Position numbers and translations under genes: made by a program. From the NCBI RefSeq assembly GCF_009193135.1, contig NZ_VUKC01000002.1:186001-250000 (forward strand): DNA of 64,000 nucleotides, given 5' to 3'. The DNA comes from Georgenia satyanarayanai. Lineage in GTDB: Bacteria; Actinomycetota; Actinomycetes; Actinomycetales; Actinomycetaceae. Shown here piece after piece: positions 7,880 to 16,554 of this stretch. Each line of letters starts with the position of its first letter. Position 1 is the first letter of the stretch. Below the pieces are notes generated by a model, which worked only from the letters and a program-made list of their open reading frames with translations, ran no database searches and was not told where the DNA came from.

Positions 7880-9928
7880 GTGAGCGACACTCCCTTCCAC
7901 GACCTCGACGACTACATCGCCCTGCCCCGCCTCGGGGGACTGGCGATCTCCCCCGACGGGCGGCGGCTCGTCACCACGGTGAGCACCCTCAGCGAGGACC
8001 GCACCCGCCACCAGCCGGCCCTGTGGGAGGTCGACCCGGCGGGCGAGCGCCCGGCCCGCCGCCTCACCCACGGCCCGAGCGGGGAGTCGCAGCCGACCTT
8101 CACCGCCGACGGCGACCTCCTCTTCGTCGCCAAGCGCGGCACCGACGACGACGCCCGCCCCGCCGTGTGGTCCCTGCCCGCCGCCGGCGGGGAGGCGAGC
8201 ATGGTCGCCACCCACCCCGGCGGGGTCTCGGGGGTGAGCGCGGCCGCGCGTGCCGCCGTCGTCGTCGTCATGGCGGACGCGCTGCCCTCCGCCGGTGACG
8301 TCGACGAGGACCACCGCCTGCGCAAGGACCGCACCGAGCGCAAGGTGAGCGCGATCCTCCACAGCGCCTACCCGGTGCGGTACTGGGACCACGACCTCGG
8401 CCCCGACCTGCCACGGCTCTACGCCGCCGAGCCCACCGACGCCGAGCCCGCGGACGACGCCGCACCGCGCGGCAGCCACGCCCTGCGCGACCTCGTGCCC
8501 GCCGCGGGCGCCGCGCTCACCGAGGCGTCCACGGACCTGGCCGCCGACGGCAGCTTCGTCGCGACGACGTGGAACGTCCCGCAGGAGAAGGGCGCCGTGC
8601 GCACCCGGCTGTGCCGGGTGGACCTCGCCGACGGTGCCCGCACCGTCCTCGTCGACGACGCCGACGCGGAGGTCGGCGGGCCCCGGGTGAGCCCCGACGG
8701 CCGGTACGTCGCCTACGTGCGCGAGGCGCTGAGCACGGCCGAGCAGGCGCCGCGGATGTGGGTCGAGGTCGTCGACGCCACCGGGGGCGAGCCACGTGCG
8801 ATCACCAGCGGGTGGGACCGCTGGCCCGCGCAGCTGTGCTGGTTGCCCGACTCCTCCGGGCTGCTCGTCGTCGCCGACGACGACGGCCGCTCGCGCCTCT
8901 TCCACGCCGCCCTCGACACCGGGGCGGTCACCCGGCTCACCGACGAGGGTGCGCTCAGCGACGTCGTCGTCGCCCCGGACGGGACCGCCGCCTACGCGCT
9001 GCGCGCCTCCTACGAGTACCCGGCCGAGGTCGTCCGCATCGACCTCGGCGACCTCACCGGCCCCGCCGGGGTGACGGCGCTGCGCGGGCCGGCCGAGCGG
9101 CCCGCGCTGCCCGGCACGCTCACCGAGGTGGAGACCACCGCCGCGGACGGTGCCCGAGTGCGGGCCTGGCTCGCGCTGCCCGAGGGCGCGAGCGCCGACG
9201 CGCCGGCGCCCCTGCTGCTGTGGATCCACGGCGGGCCGCTGGGCTCGTGGAACTCGTGGTCGTGGCGGTGGAACCCGTGGATCATGGTCGCGCGCGGCTA
9301 CGCCGTGCTCCTGCCGGACCCGGCGCTGTCCACCGGCTACGGGCAGGACTTCGTCCAGCGCGGCTGGGGCGCGTGGGGGGCGGCGCCCTACACCGACCTC
9401 ATGGACATCACCGACGCCGTCGAGCAGCGCCCCGACGTCGACGCCTCACGGACCGCCGCGATGGGCGGCTCCTTCGGCGGGTACATGGCCAACTGGGTGG
9501 CCGGGCACACCGACCGCTTCCGCGCCGTCGTCACCCACGCGAGCCTGTGGGCGCTGGACGCCTTCGGCCCGACGACGGACGCCGCCTGGTACTGGGGCCG
9601 GGAGATGTCCCCGGAGATGGCCCTGGCCAACTCCCCGCACCTGCACGTGGGCAACATCCGCACCCCGACGCTCGTCATCCACGGTGACAAGGACTACCGG
9701 GTGCCGATCGGCGAGGGCCTGCGGCTCTGGTACGAGCTGCTGTCCAGGTCGGGGCTGCCGGCGGACGAGAACGGCGCGAGCCCGCACCGCTTCCTCTACT
9801 TCCCCGACGAGAACCACTGGATCCTCACCCCCCAGAACGCCAAGGTCTGGTACGACGTCAACCTCGCCTTCCTCGCCGAGCACGTGCTCGGGCAGGAGCC
9901 GGGAGACCTGCCCCACACCCTCGGCTGA
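7880..9928 (+). CDS. S9 family (prolyl-oligopeptidase type) serine peptidase
   Basis: Two-domain peptidase of 682 aa. An N-terminal beta-propeller with TolB/WD40-like repeats (ISPDGRRL, VSPDGRYV, VAPDGTAA) covers about residues 1-410, and an alpha/beta-hydrolase domain follows. The triad is visible: Ser in GGSFGGYMANW, Asp in GDKDYRVPIGEG and His in DENHWI. There is no signal peptide, so it is likely cytosolic and acts on oligopeptides, probably as an acylaminoacyl- or dipeptidyl-peptidase. GTG start with a leaderless promoter and no Shine-Dalgarno. Confidence 0.88.
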   Translation: MSDTPFHDLDDYIALPRLGGLAISPDGRRLVTTVSTLSEDRTRHQPALWEVDPAGERPARRLTHGPSGESQPTFTADGDLLFVAKRGTDDDARPAVWSLPAAGGEASMVATHPGGVSGVSAAARAAVVVVMADALPSAGDVDEDHRLRKDRTERKVSAILHSAYPVRYWDHDLGPDLPRLYAAEPTDAEPADDAAPRGSHALRDLVPAAGAALTEASTDLAADGSFVATTWNVPQEKGAVRTRLCRVDLADGARTVLVDDADAEVGGPRVSPDGRYVAYVREALSTAEQAPRMWVEVVDATGGEPRAITSGWDRWPAQLCWLPDSSGLLVVADDDGRSRLFHAALDTGAVTRLTDEGALSDVVVAPDGTAAYALRASYEYPAEVVRIDLGDLTGPAGVTALRGPAERPALPGTLTEVETTAADGARVRAWLALPEGASADAPAPLLLWIHGGPLGSWNSWSWRWNPWIMVARGYAVLLPDPALSTGYGQDFVQRGWGAWGAAPYTDLMDITDAVEQRPDVDASRTAAMGGSFGGYMANWVAGHTDRFRAVVTHASLWALDAFGPTTDAAWYWGREMSPEMALANSPHLHVGNIRTPTLVIHGDKDYRVPIGEGLRLWYELLSRSGLPADENGASPHRFLYFPDENHWILTPQNAKVWYDVNLAFLAEHVLGQEPGDLPHTLG

Positions 9929-9964
9929 CTGTGGGCGGCTCCGTCCCCCAGCGCCGGAGCCGCG

Positions 9965-9970
9965 TAGGCT
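9965..9970 (+). promoter_or_regulatory. Leaderless -10 element for the PP2C phosphatase gene
   Basis: TAGGCT six bases upstream of the GTG at 9977. Confidence 0.55.
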
Positions 9971-9976
9971 GCGGGC

Positions 9977-11164
9977 GTGAACCACGACGACCCGGACCAG
10001 GCAGCGCTGGCCTTCCTGACCACGCTCCTGGACGGGTCGCACCGCGCCACGCCCGACCAGCTCGCCGCCGTCGTCGCGGACGCGGGGCGGCTGCTCGGCT
10101 GGGACCTCAGCGCACACCTCGTGACCTTCGACCAGCGGCGGCTGGTCCCGTTCACCGGCGGGCGGGAGGAGCTCGGTCTCGACACCCCTGCCGGGCAAGC
10201 CTTCCGCACCATGCGGACGGTCCACGACGGTGACACCTCCTGGGTGCCGCTGCTCGACGGCGTGGAGCGGCTCGGGACGCTCACCGCCGTCCGGCAGCCC
10301 GGCGGGCGGCGGCCGGCCGACCACGCCGCCACGCTGCGCTGGGCGTCCCTGCTCATCGGGCACCTCGTGGCTGTCATGACCCCCTACGGCGACACCATCA
10401 CCCGGACCCGCGGCGGGACGGCCCGCACCGTCGCGGCCGAGCTGCTGTGGAACCTGCTGCCGCCGCTCACCTACGCCTCGGACGACGTCGTCATCACCGG
10501 GCTCCTCGAGCCCAGCGAGCGCGTGGCCGGGGATGCCTTCGACTACGCGGTCCACGGCACGCGCGTCGACCTCGCCCTCTTCGACGGCGCCGGTCACGAC
10601 CTCACCTCCGGGCTGCTCACCTCGGTGGTCCTCGCCACCTACCGCAACCAGCGACGACGCGGCGCGGACCTCGGTGACTGCGCCGACGAGATCGACCGGG
10701 TCCTCGCGGAGCAGACCGACTCGGCGGGGTACGCCACCGGCGTGCTCGCCCGGTTGGACACCACCACCGGGGTCCTCCACTACCTCAACGCCGGCCACCC
10801 CCACCCGCTGCTGCTTCGCGACGGCAAGGTGCTGGAGGTCCTCGACCACTCCGGCCGTCCCCTGTTCGGGCTCGGCGGGCAGGAGGCCACGGTCGGACGC
10901 GCCCAGCTGCGCCCCGGCGACCAGGTGGTCCTCTACACCGACGGCATCACCGAGGCCCGCGACCACGCCGGGGTGTTCTTCGGCCTCCAGCGGCTCATCG
11001 AGCTCATCGAGCAGCACGACTCCGTCGCCACGCCACCGCCGGAGACGCTGCGCCTGGTGCTCCGGGACGTCCTGGACCACCAGCGCGGCCGTCTCCAGGA
11101 CGACGCCACCCTCCTCAAGCTCCAGTGGGCGCCGGGCGGCGGCGCAGAGCTGCTCCCCGCCTAG
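9977..11164 (+). CDS. PPM/SpoIIE-type serine phosphatase
   Basis: Metal-dependent Ser/Thr phosphatase of the SpoIIE/RsbU type, 395 aa. The C-terminal half carries the metal-binding landmarks FDGAGHDLTSG, NAGHPHPLLL and YTDGITEARD. The N-terminal 150 residues hold a weak GAF-like sensory segment without membrane helices. Such enzymes usually dephosphorylate anti-anti-sigma factors in partner-switch stress pathways; no partner kinase or STAS protein is encoded nearby. Convergent with the bkd E2 gene, 17 bases away. Confidence 0.84.
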   Translation: MNHDDPDQAALAFLTTLLDGSHRATPDQLAAVVADAGRLLGWDLSAHLVTFDQRRLVPFTGGREELGLDTPAGQAFRTMRTVHDGDTSWVPLLDGVERLGTLTAVRQPGGRRPADHAATLRWASLLIGHLVAVMTPYGDTITRTRGGTARTVAAELLWNLLPPLTYASDDVVITGLLEPSERVAGDAFDYAVHGTRVDLALFDGAGHDLTSGLLTSVVLATYRNQRRRGADLGDCADEIDRVLAEQTDSAGYATGVLARLDTTTGVLHYLNAGHPHPLLLRDGKVLEVLDHSGRPLFGLGGQEATVGRAQLRPGDQVVLYTDGITEARDHAGVFFGLQRLIELIEQHDSVATPPPETLRLVLRDVLDHQRGRLQDDATLLKLQWAPGGGAELLPA

Positions 11165-11181
11165 CGCTCACGCGCGGGCCC

Positions 11182-12576
11182 TCAGGACCAGACGAGGCCC
11201 ATGTCGGGGTTCTCGAGCACCCGGGCGACGTCGGCCAGCACCCGGGCCCCGAGCTCGCCGTCGACGAGCCGGTGGTCGAAGGACAGCGCGAGCTGGGTGA
11301 CCCACCGCGGCTTGACCTTGCCCTTGTGGACCCACGGCTGCTGCCGGATCGCGCCGAAGGCGAGGATCGCCGACTCCCCCGGGTTGAGGATCGGGGTGCC
11401 CGTGTCGATCCCGAAGACGCCGACGTTCGTGATCGTCACGGTGCCGTCGGTCATGTCGCGCGGGGTGGTCCGGCCGGCGCGAGCCGTCGCGGTGAGCTCG
11501 GCGATCGCGGTGGCCAGCTCGTGCAGGTCGAGCCGGTGGGCGTCCTTGACGTTGGGCACGACCAGTCCCCGGGGCGTGGCGGCCGCGATGCCGAGGTTGA
11601 TGTAGTGCTTGTAGACGATCTCCTGCGCCTCGTCGTCCCAGGAGGCGTTGATCTCCGGGTGGCGGCGGACCGCGAGGAGCAGCGCCTTGGCCGCGAGGAG
11701 GAGCGGGGTGACGCGCACGTCGCTGAAGGCGCGGTCCTCCTTGAGCCGCGCGACGAGCTTCATCGAGCGGGTGACGTCGACCGTGTGGAACACCGTGACG
11801 TGCGGTGCGGTGAAGGCGGAGCTCACCATCGCCTCGGCGGTGCGCCGGCGGACCGAGCGCACCGGCACGCGGGTCTGGCGCCCGTTGGCGGAGACGACGC
11901 CGTCGGCGAGCCACGGCTTGTCGTCGCCCGGGTAGGTGGCCAGCTCCTCGGCCTCCGAGCGCTTGGCGTGGGCGAGCAGGTCCTCGCGGGTGACGATCCC
12001 GCCGGGCCCGGTCGCGGCGACGGCGCTGAGGTCGACGCCGAGGTCCTTGGCGAGCTTGCGCACCGGCGGCTTGGCCAGCACGACGGGTGAGACCTCCGGG
12101 CGGTTCGCGGGCGGTGTGCCCTCGGCGCGCGCTGGAGGTGCCGCGGGTGCGGCCGGGACCTCCGGGACGCCCGGGGCGGCCGAGGGGTCCTGGGCGGCCG
12201 GTGCGCCACCCGCGGGAACGGTCCGACGCCGACGGCGGGCGGTGGAGCCCTCCTTCGTCCCGGAGCCGACGAGGACGTTACCGCTGGTCGACGCCGCGGC
12301 GGGGGCGCCGTCGTCGGCCGCCGGCCCGCCCGGGTCGACGTCGACGACGACGATCGGGGTGCCCACCGCGACCGTCTCGCCCTCCCGGGCGAGGAGCTCG
12401 GTGACGACGCCCGCCCACGGGACGGGCAGCTCGACGAGGGACTTGGCGGTCTCGATCTCGACGATCACCTGGTTGACGTCGACGGTGTCGCCGACGGCGA
12501 CGCGCCACTCCGCGACGTCGGCCTCGGTGAGGCCCTCACCGACGTCGGGCAGCTTGAACTGCTGGTACTTCGGCAC
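11182..12576 (-). CDS. bkdC: Branched-chain 2-oxoacid dehydrogenase E2 (dihydrolipoamide acyltransferase)
   Basis: Core acyltransferase of a 2-oxoacid dehydrogenase complex, 464 aa. Lipoyl domain at residues 1-80 with the lipoylated Lys in EIETAKSLVELP; an Ala/Pro-rich linker; a peripheral-subunit-binding domain with PPVRKLAKDLGVDL near 165-180; and a catalytic domain ending in the active-site motif FDHRLVDG. The GTG start follows AGGAGG, which fixes it well inside the longer open frame. Third gene of the E1alpha-E1beta-E2 operon, eight bases after E1beta. No E3 gene is present, so the housekeeping lipoamide dehydrogenase is presumably shared. Confidence 0.88.
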   Translation of the reverse strand: MPKYQQFKLPDVGEGLTEADVAEWRVAVGDTVDVNQVIVEIETAKSLVELPVPWAGVVTELLAREGETVAVGTPIVVVDVDPGGPAADDGAPAAASTSGNVLVGSGTKEGSTARRRRRTVPAGGAPAAQDPSAAPGVPEVPAAPAAPPARAEGTPPANRPEVSPVVLAKPPVRKLAKDLGVDLSAVAATGPGGIVTREDLLAHAKRSEAEELATYPGDDKPWLADGVVSANGRQTRVPVRSVRRRTAEAMVSSAFTAPHVTVFHTVDVTRSMKLVARLKEDRAFSDVRVTPLLLAAKALLLAVRRHPEINASWDDEAQEIVYKHYINLGIAAATPRGLVVPNVKDAHRLDLHELATAIAELTATARAGRTTPRDMTDGTVTITNVGVFGIDTGTPILNPGESAILAFGAIRQQPWVHKGKVKPRWVTQLALSFDHRLVDGELGARVLADVARVLENPDMGLVWS

Positions 12577-12584
12577 CGGTCCTC

Positions 12585-13601
12585 CTAGAACGCCAGGGCG
12601 CGGTCGACGGCGTCGAGCACGCGGTCGAGCCCGGGGAGGAACTCCTCCTCGTGCGCCGAGGCCGGGTAGGGCGTGTGGAAGCCGCCGACGCGCAGCACCG
12701 GGGCCTGGAGGCTGTAGAAGCACTCCTCAGTGATGCGGGCGGCGAGCTCGGCGCCGGGGCCGAGGAAGGTCGTCGCCTCGTGGGCGACGACGAGGCGGCC
12801 GGTGCGGCGCACCGAGTCGGCGACGGTGGTGACGTCGAGCGGGGACAGGGAACGCAGGTCGACGACCTCGAGCTCCTGCCCGTCGCCGGCGGCCACCTCG
12901 GCGGCGCGCAGCAGCGTCTTGACGGTGGGGCCGTAGCCGACGAGCGTGGCGTCGCGGCCGGGGCGGACGACGCGGGCGCCGTGGAGGCCGGTCGTCACGC
13001 CGGTCGCGCTGAGGTCGACGGGCGCCTCGACGTCGACGTCCTCCTTGTCCCAGTACCGGGCCTTGGGCTCGAAGAAGAGGACGGGGTCCGGGGAGGCGAT
13101 GGCCTGCTGGATCATCGCGAAGGCGTCGGAGCTGGTGGCGGGCGTGACGACCCGCAGCCCGGGGGTGTGGGCGAAGAGCGCCTCGGGGGACTCGCTGTGG
13201 TGCTCGATCGACCCGATCCCACCGCCGTAGGGCACCCGGATGACGACGGGCACCTCGACCCGGCCCCCGGAGCGGTAGCGGAGCTTGGCCAGCTGGGTGG
13301 TGATCTGGTCGAAGCCGGGGAAGATGAAGCCGTCGAACTGGATCTCGCACACGGGCCGGTAGCCGGCCATCGCCAGGCCGATCGCGGTACCGACGATCCC
13401 GGACTCCGCCAGCGGCGTGTCGACGACGCGCTGGGGGCCGAACTCGGCCTGCAGCCCGTCAGTCACCCGGAAGACCCCACCGAGGGCACCGATGTCCTCG
13501 CCCATGAGGAGGACCGTCGAGTCGCGGCGCATGGCCGCGCGCAGCCCGGCGTTGACGGCCTTGGCGAGCGGGAGGGGCCCGGCGGTCGCCGTCGCCGTCA
13601 C
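12585..13601 (-). CDS. bkdB: Branched-chain 2-oxoacid dehydrogenase E1 beta subunit
   Basis: Beta subunit of the thiamine-diphosphate decarboxylase E1, 338 aa. Typical landmarks are LLMGEDIGALGGVFRVT, RVVDTPLAESGIVG, EIQFDGFIFPGFDQI and FFEPKARY. The GTG start overlaps the E1alpha stop by four bases (GTGA), so coupled translation is likely. Together with E1alpha and E2 it would oxidise branched-chain 2-oxoacids to acyl-CoAs, which prime branched fatty-acid synthesis in many actinobacteria. Confidence 0.88.
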   Translation of the reverse strand: MTATATAGPLPLAKAVNAGLRAAMRRDSTVLLMGEDIGALGGVFRVTDGLQAEFGPQRVVDTPLAESGIVGTAIGLAMAGYRPVCEIQFDGFIFPGFDQITTQLAKLRYRSGGRVEVPVVIRVPYGGGIGSIEHHSESPEALFAHTPGLRVVTPATSSDAFAMIQQAIASPDPVLFFEPKARYWDKEDVDVEAPVDLSATGVTTGLHGARVVRPGRDATLVGYGPTVKTLLRAAEVAAGDGQELEVVDLRSLSPLDVTTVADSVRRTGRLVVAHEATTFLGPGAELAARITEECFYSLQAPVLRVGGFHTPYPASAHEEEFLPGLDRVLDAVDRALAF

Positions 13602-14743
13602 CGGGCCTCCTCCGCGAAGGACTGCTGGTAGTCGCTGAACCACGCGCGCTCGGTCTCGACCTGCGCGTGGGCGACGCCGTAGACGTGGTCGAACATGGTC
13701 TCCGGGCCGGCGGGGGTGAGCGCCCGGCAGTACTCACGGGTCGACTCGCCGAGAGCGTCCGCCGCGGCCGCGACCTCGGTGAGGAAGTCGTCGTCGGCCT
13801 GCCCCTGCGCGGTGAGGTGGGCGCGCAGGCGCGCGATCGGGTCGCGCTCGCGCCAGTAGTCCTCCTCCGCGCTCGTGCGGTAGCGCGTGGGGTCGTCGGC
13901 GGTCGTGTGGGCGCCCATCCGGTAGGTGTAGGCCTCGATGAGGGTGGGGCCGCCGCCGGAGCGGGCGCGCTCTAGCGCCTCGGCGGTGACGGCGTAGCTC
14001 GCGAGGACGTCGTTGCCGTCCACGCGCACGGAGGGGATGCCGACGCCGGCGCCCCGGCGGGCGAGCGGCACGGTGGTCTGGCCGCTGGCGGGCACCGAGA
14101 TCGCCCACTGGTTGTTCTGGCACACGAAGACGACCGGTGCCTTGGTCACCGCCGCGAAGACCATGGCCTCGTGGACGTCACCCTGGGAGGTGGCGCCGTC
14201 CCCAAAGTAGACGACGACGGCGCGGTCGCGCTCGGCGTCACCGGTGCCGACGTCACCGTCGCGCTGGGCGCCCATGGCGTAGCCGGTGGCGTGGAGCGTG
14301 TGGGAGCCGATGACGAAGGTGTAGAGGTGGAAGTTGTGGGCCGCGGGGTCCCAGCCGCCGTGCTCCACACCGCGGAAGACCCGCAGCAGCTCGCGCATGT
14401 CCATGCCGCGGGTGTGGGCGACGGCGTGCTCGCGGTAGGAGGGGAAGGCGAAGTCCTGGAGGCGCATGGCGCGGCCCGAGCCCACCTGGGCCGCCTCCTG
14501 GCCGAGGCTCGGGGGCCACAGGCTGAGCTCGCCCTGGCGCTGGAGCGCGGTGGCCTCGGCGTCGAAGCGGCGCGCCAGCACCATGTCGCGGTAGAGCCCG
14601 CGCAGCTCGGCGGGGCCCAGGTCAGCGACCCACCGGTCGTAACGGCTGTGGTCGAGGCGTCGACCCTCCGGGTCGAGAAGCTGGACGAGCGTGTCGGGAT
14701 CTGCCGGGCTGCTCGCCTCAGGTCGCGGTGTCAGTGTGTCCAT
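13598..14743 (-). CDS. bkdA: Branched-chain 2-oxoacid dehydrogenase E1 alpha subunit
   Basis: Alpha subunit of the thiamine-diphosphate-dependent E1, 381 aa, cytosolic. The diphosphate-binding motif runs from YFGDGATSQGDVHEA to CQNNQWAIS, and the regulatory-loop segment is RMGAHTTADDPTRY. I choose the ATG at 14743, with GGAGG eleven bases upstream; an in-frame ATG at 14761 would add six residues. The frame stays open further upstream only because the 18-bp repeats contain no stop. First gene of the operon, behind two palindromic operators. Confidence 0.87.
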   Translation of the reverse strand: MDTLTPRPEASSPADPDTLVQLLDPEGRRLDHSRYDRWVADLGPAELRGLYRDMVLARRFDAEATALQRQGELSLWPPSLGQEAAQVGSGRAMRLQDFAFPSYREHAVAHTRGMDMRELLRVFRGVEHGGWDPAAHNFHLYTFVIGSHTLHATGYAMGAQRDGDVGTGDAERDRAVVVYFGDGATSQGDVHEAMVFAAVTKAPVVFVCQNNQWAISVPASGQTTVPLARRGAGVGIPSVRVDGNDVLASYAVTAEALERARSGGGPTLIEAYTYRMGAHTTADDPTRYRTSAEEDYWRERDPIARLRAHLTAQGQADDDFLTEVAAAADALGESTREYCRALTPAGPETMFDHVYGVAHAQVETERAWFSDYQQSFAEEAR

Positions 14744-14798
14744 GGTGGTGACCACCTCCATCGGTCCTGCCTCCTCTGCGCCGGGGGTCGGCCCCGAA

Positions 14799-14827
14799 CC
14801 TACGCCAGCGTAGGCTACGGAACCGTA
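14799..14827 (-). promoter_or_regulatory. Two tandem inverted-repeat operators in the bkd promoter
   Basis: Two copies of TACGN4CGTA occupy 14801-14812 and 14816-14827, with centres 15 bases apart. The left copy extends to perfect 7-base arms (CCTACGC and GCGTAGG); the right has 5-base arms around AA. They overlap minus-strand TAGCCT/TACGCT strings that could be the -10 region. The spacing and symmetry suit a TetR-type dimer pair controlling bkdABC; the regulator is not encoded in the window. Confidence 0.55.
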
Positions 14828-14914
14828 ACTTAGGCTTGTAGGGGCTCTACAGAACCGGCCGCCGGCACTTGTGCGGCACCGGCCACCCGTTGCCGGAAGC
14901 CACAGCCCCACCCG

Positions 14915-15004
14915 CGCCGACAGCCGACTTCTCGCCGACAGCCGAGTTACCGCCGACAGCCGACTTCTCGCCGACAGCCGACTTCTCGCCGACAGCCGAG
15001 ATAC
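14915..15004. repeat. Tandem array of five 18-bp repeats (CGCCGACAGCCG family)
   Basis: Five consecutive 18-base units begin at 14915, 14933, 14951, 14969 and 14987. Units 1, 3 and 4 are CGCCGACAGCCGACTTCT; units 2 and 5 differ only after the first 13 bases (GTTAC and GATAC endings). A degenerate sixth follows to about 15020. The array lies 35 bases beyond the hisC stop and upstream of the bkd promoter; with 14828-14914 it fills the intergenic region and no gene is visible there. Read in the hisC direction the core is CGGCTGTCGGCG, as in the array after purB. Confidence 0.85.
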
Positions 15005-15038
15005 CGCCGACTGCACCGAGACCGAGAGCCGGGCAGAT

Positions 15039-16127
15039 CTACGAGGCGCGGGTGCCGAGGAGGTCGAGCCACTCCCGCGCGAGGCTCAGGACGACGTCGT
15101 TGCCCTCGATCTCCCCGACGCTCACCCGCACGCCCTCGCCGTCGAAGGCACGCACCATCGCGCCGGCGCCGGCCGCCTCGCGGGCGAAGGCGGCGGTGTG
15201 ACGGCCGATGGGGAGCCAGTAGAAGTTCCCGTGGGACTCGGGGACGCTCCAGCCCATCTCACGCAGCGCGGTCAGGACACGGCTGCGCTCGGCGACCACG
15301 CGGTCGCAGCGCTCGGCCACGGCGTCGGCCTCTCGCAGGGCGGCGAGGGCGGCGGCCTGGGCGAGGGCGTTGACCCCGAAGGGGGTGGAGGCGGTCCGCA
15401 GGCCGCGGGCGAGACGCGGCCGGGCGACGGCGTAGCCGACCCTCAGCCCCGCCAGGCCGTAGGCCTTGGAGAAGGTGCGCAGGACGAGGACGTTCTTGAG
15501 CTCGGCCGCGAGCGCCAACCCGTCCACGGCCTCGCCGTCGCGGACGTACTCGACGTAGGCCTCGTCGACGACGACGAGCACCTCGCGCGGCACCCGGGCG
15601 AGGAAGGCCCGCATCTCCTCCTCGTGGACGACGGTGCCGGTGGGGTTGTTGGGGGTGCACACGAGCACGACCCGGGTGCGGTCGGTGATGGCATCGGCCA
15701 TGGCCTGGAGGTCGTGGCTGCCGTCCTCGCGCAGCGGCACCGGGACGCTGCGCGCGCCGGCGACCTGGACGGCGATCGGGTAGGCCTCGAAGGACCGCCA
15801 CGCGTGGACGACCTCGTCACCGGGACGGCACGCGGCCTGGAGCACCGTCTCGAGGACGGCGACCGACCCGTTACCGACGACGACCCGCTCGGCGTCGACC
15901 CCGACGTGCTCGGCGATGGCGGCGGTGAGCGCGGTGGCCCCCAGGTCCGGGTAGCGGTTGAGGTCGGCGGCCGCGTCGATGACGGCGCTGAGGACCGCCG
16001 CGGACGGCGGGAAGGGGTTCTCGTTGGACGAGAGCTTGTACGCGGACCGTCCCGCTGGCGGGCGCTGGCCGGGGACGTAGGCCGGCAGGGAGTCGATGTC
16101 CGCGCGGAAGCGGAACGCTGGAGCCAT
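15039..16127 (-). CDS. hisC: Histidinol-phosphate aminotransferase family protein
   Basis: PLP-dependent class I/II aminotransferase, 362 aa, of the HisC/aromatic aminotransferase branch. The family N-terminal KLSSNENPFPPS, CTPNNPTG, VDEAYVEY and the PLP-lysine motif RTFSKAYGLAGLRVGY are all present. It would make histidinol phosphate or transaminate Phe/Tyr. It stands alone, without other his genes, so the aromatic aminotransferase role (pat) is an equally good reading. The ATG at 16127 has a -10-like GATCAT six bases upstream and no Shine-Dalgarno. Confidence 0.82.
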   Translation of the reverse strand: MAPAFRFRADIDSLPAYVPGQRPPAGRSAYKLSSNENPFPPSAAVLSAVIDAAADLNRYPDLGATALTAAIAEHVGVDAERVVVGNGSVAVLETVLQAACRPGDEVVHAWRSFEAYPIAVQVAGARSVPVPLREDGSHDLQAMADAITDRTRVVLVCTPNNPTGTVVHEEEMRAFLARVPREVLVVVDEAYVEYVRDGEAVDGLALAAELKNVLVLRTFSKAYGLAGLRVGYAVARPRLARGLRTASTPFGVNALAQAAALAALREADAVAERCDRVVAERSRVLTALREMGWSVPESHGNFYWLPIGRHTAAFAREAAGAGAMVRAFDGEGVRVSVGEIEGNDVVLSLAREWLDLLGTRAS

Positions 16128-16133
16128 GGCGCC

Positions 16134-16139
16134 ATGATC
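16134..16139 (-). promoter_or_regulatory. Possible leaderless -10 element for hisC
   Basis: GATCAT on the minus strand, six bases upstream of the ATG at 16127. It diverges from the element for the neighbouring holin-like gene. Confidence 0.4.
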
Positions 16140-16166
16140 GCACTCCCGCGGAGGCGCCCGGCGTGA

Positions 16167-16172
16167 CACCAT
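16167..16172 (+). promoter_or_regulatory. Possible leaderless -10 element for the holin-like gene
   Basis: CACCAT six bases upstream of the ATG at 16179. Confidence 0.4.
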
Positions 16173-16178
16173 CGCCGC

Positions 16179-16553
16179 ATGCGTTTTCTCGTGCGGCTCG
16201 TCGTCAGCTCCGTCGCCATCTGGCTCACCTCCCTCCTCCTCGACGGGGTGTCCCTCACCGAGGCCGAGGGGTGGGACCAGGTGCTCGTCGTGGGCGCCGT
16301 CGGCCTCGTCTTCACCCTGGTCAACCTCGTGGTCAAGCCGGTGGCCCACGTCCTCGCCCTGCCGCTGACCATCCTCACCCTCGGCCTGTTCGCCCTGGTC
16401 GTCAACGCCCTCATGCTCCTGCTCACGAGCTGGCTGACGAGCTTCACCGACTGGGGCCTGTTCGTCGACGGCTTCTGGTGGGCGCTGCTGGCGGCGCTCG
16501 TCATCTCGATCGTCAGTGGCATCCTCAACGCGCTCCTGCCCGGCAAGGACTGA
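16179..16553 (+). CDS. Phage-holin-family (PF04020) membrane protein
   Basis: Small membrane protein, 124 aa, with four predicted transmembrane helices and the family motif VNLVVKPV after the second helix. The family is called holin superfamily IV but is widespread as a chromosomal gene of unknown function; no lysin or phage gene is near. Transcribed divergently from hisC and converging head-on, with one base between, on the alpha/beta-hydrolase gene. Confidence 0.82.
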   Translation: MRFLVRLVVSSVAIWLTSLLLDGVSLTEAEGWDQVLVVGAVGLVFTLVNLVVKPVAHVLALPLTILTLGLFALVVNALMLLLTSWLTSFTDWGLFVDGFWWALLAALVISIVSGILNALLPGKD

Positions 16554-16554
16554 C

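Noticed and set aside
14915-15004. CRISPR array
   Set aside because: The 18-base units are directly adjacent with no spacers, and no cas genes are present.
14744-15016. N-terminal extension of the E1 alpha gene through the 18-bp repeats (RLSARS-type peptide)
   Set aside because: The repeats simply lack stops in that frame; the conserved protein, the ribosome site and the operators all place the start at 14743 or 14761.
16179-16553. Holin-family gene as sign of a prophage
   Set aside because: No lysin, capsid, integrase or attachment-like repeat nearby; this family is common in chromosomes.
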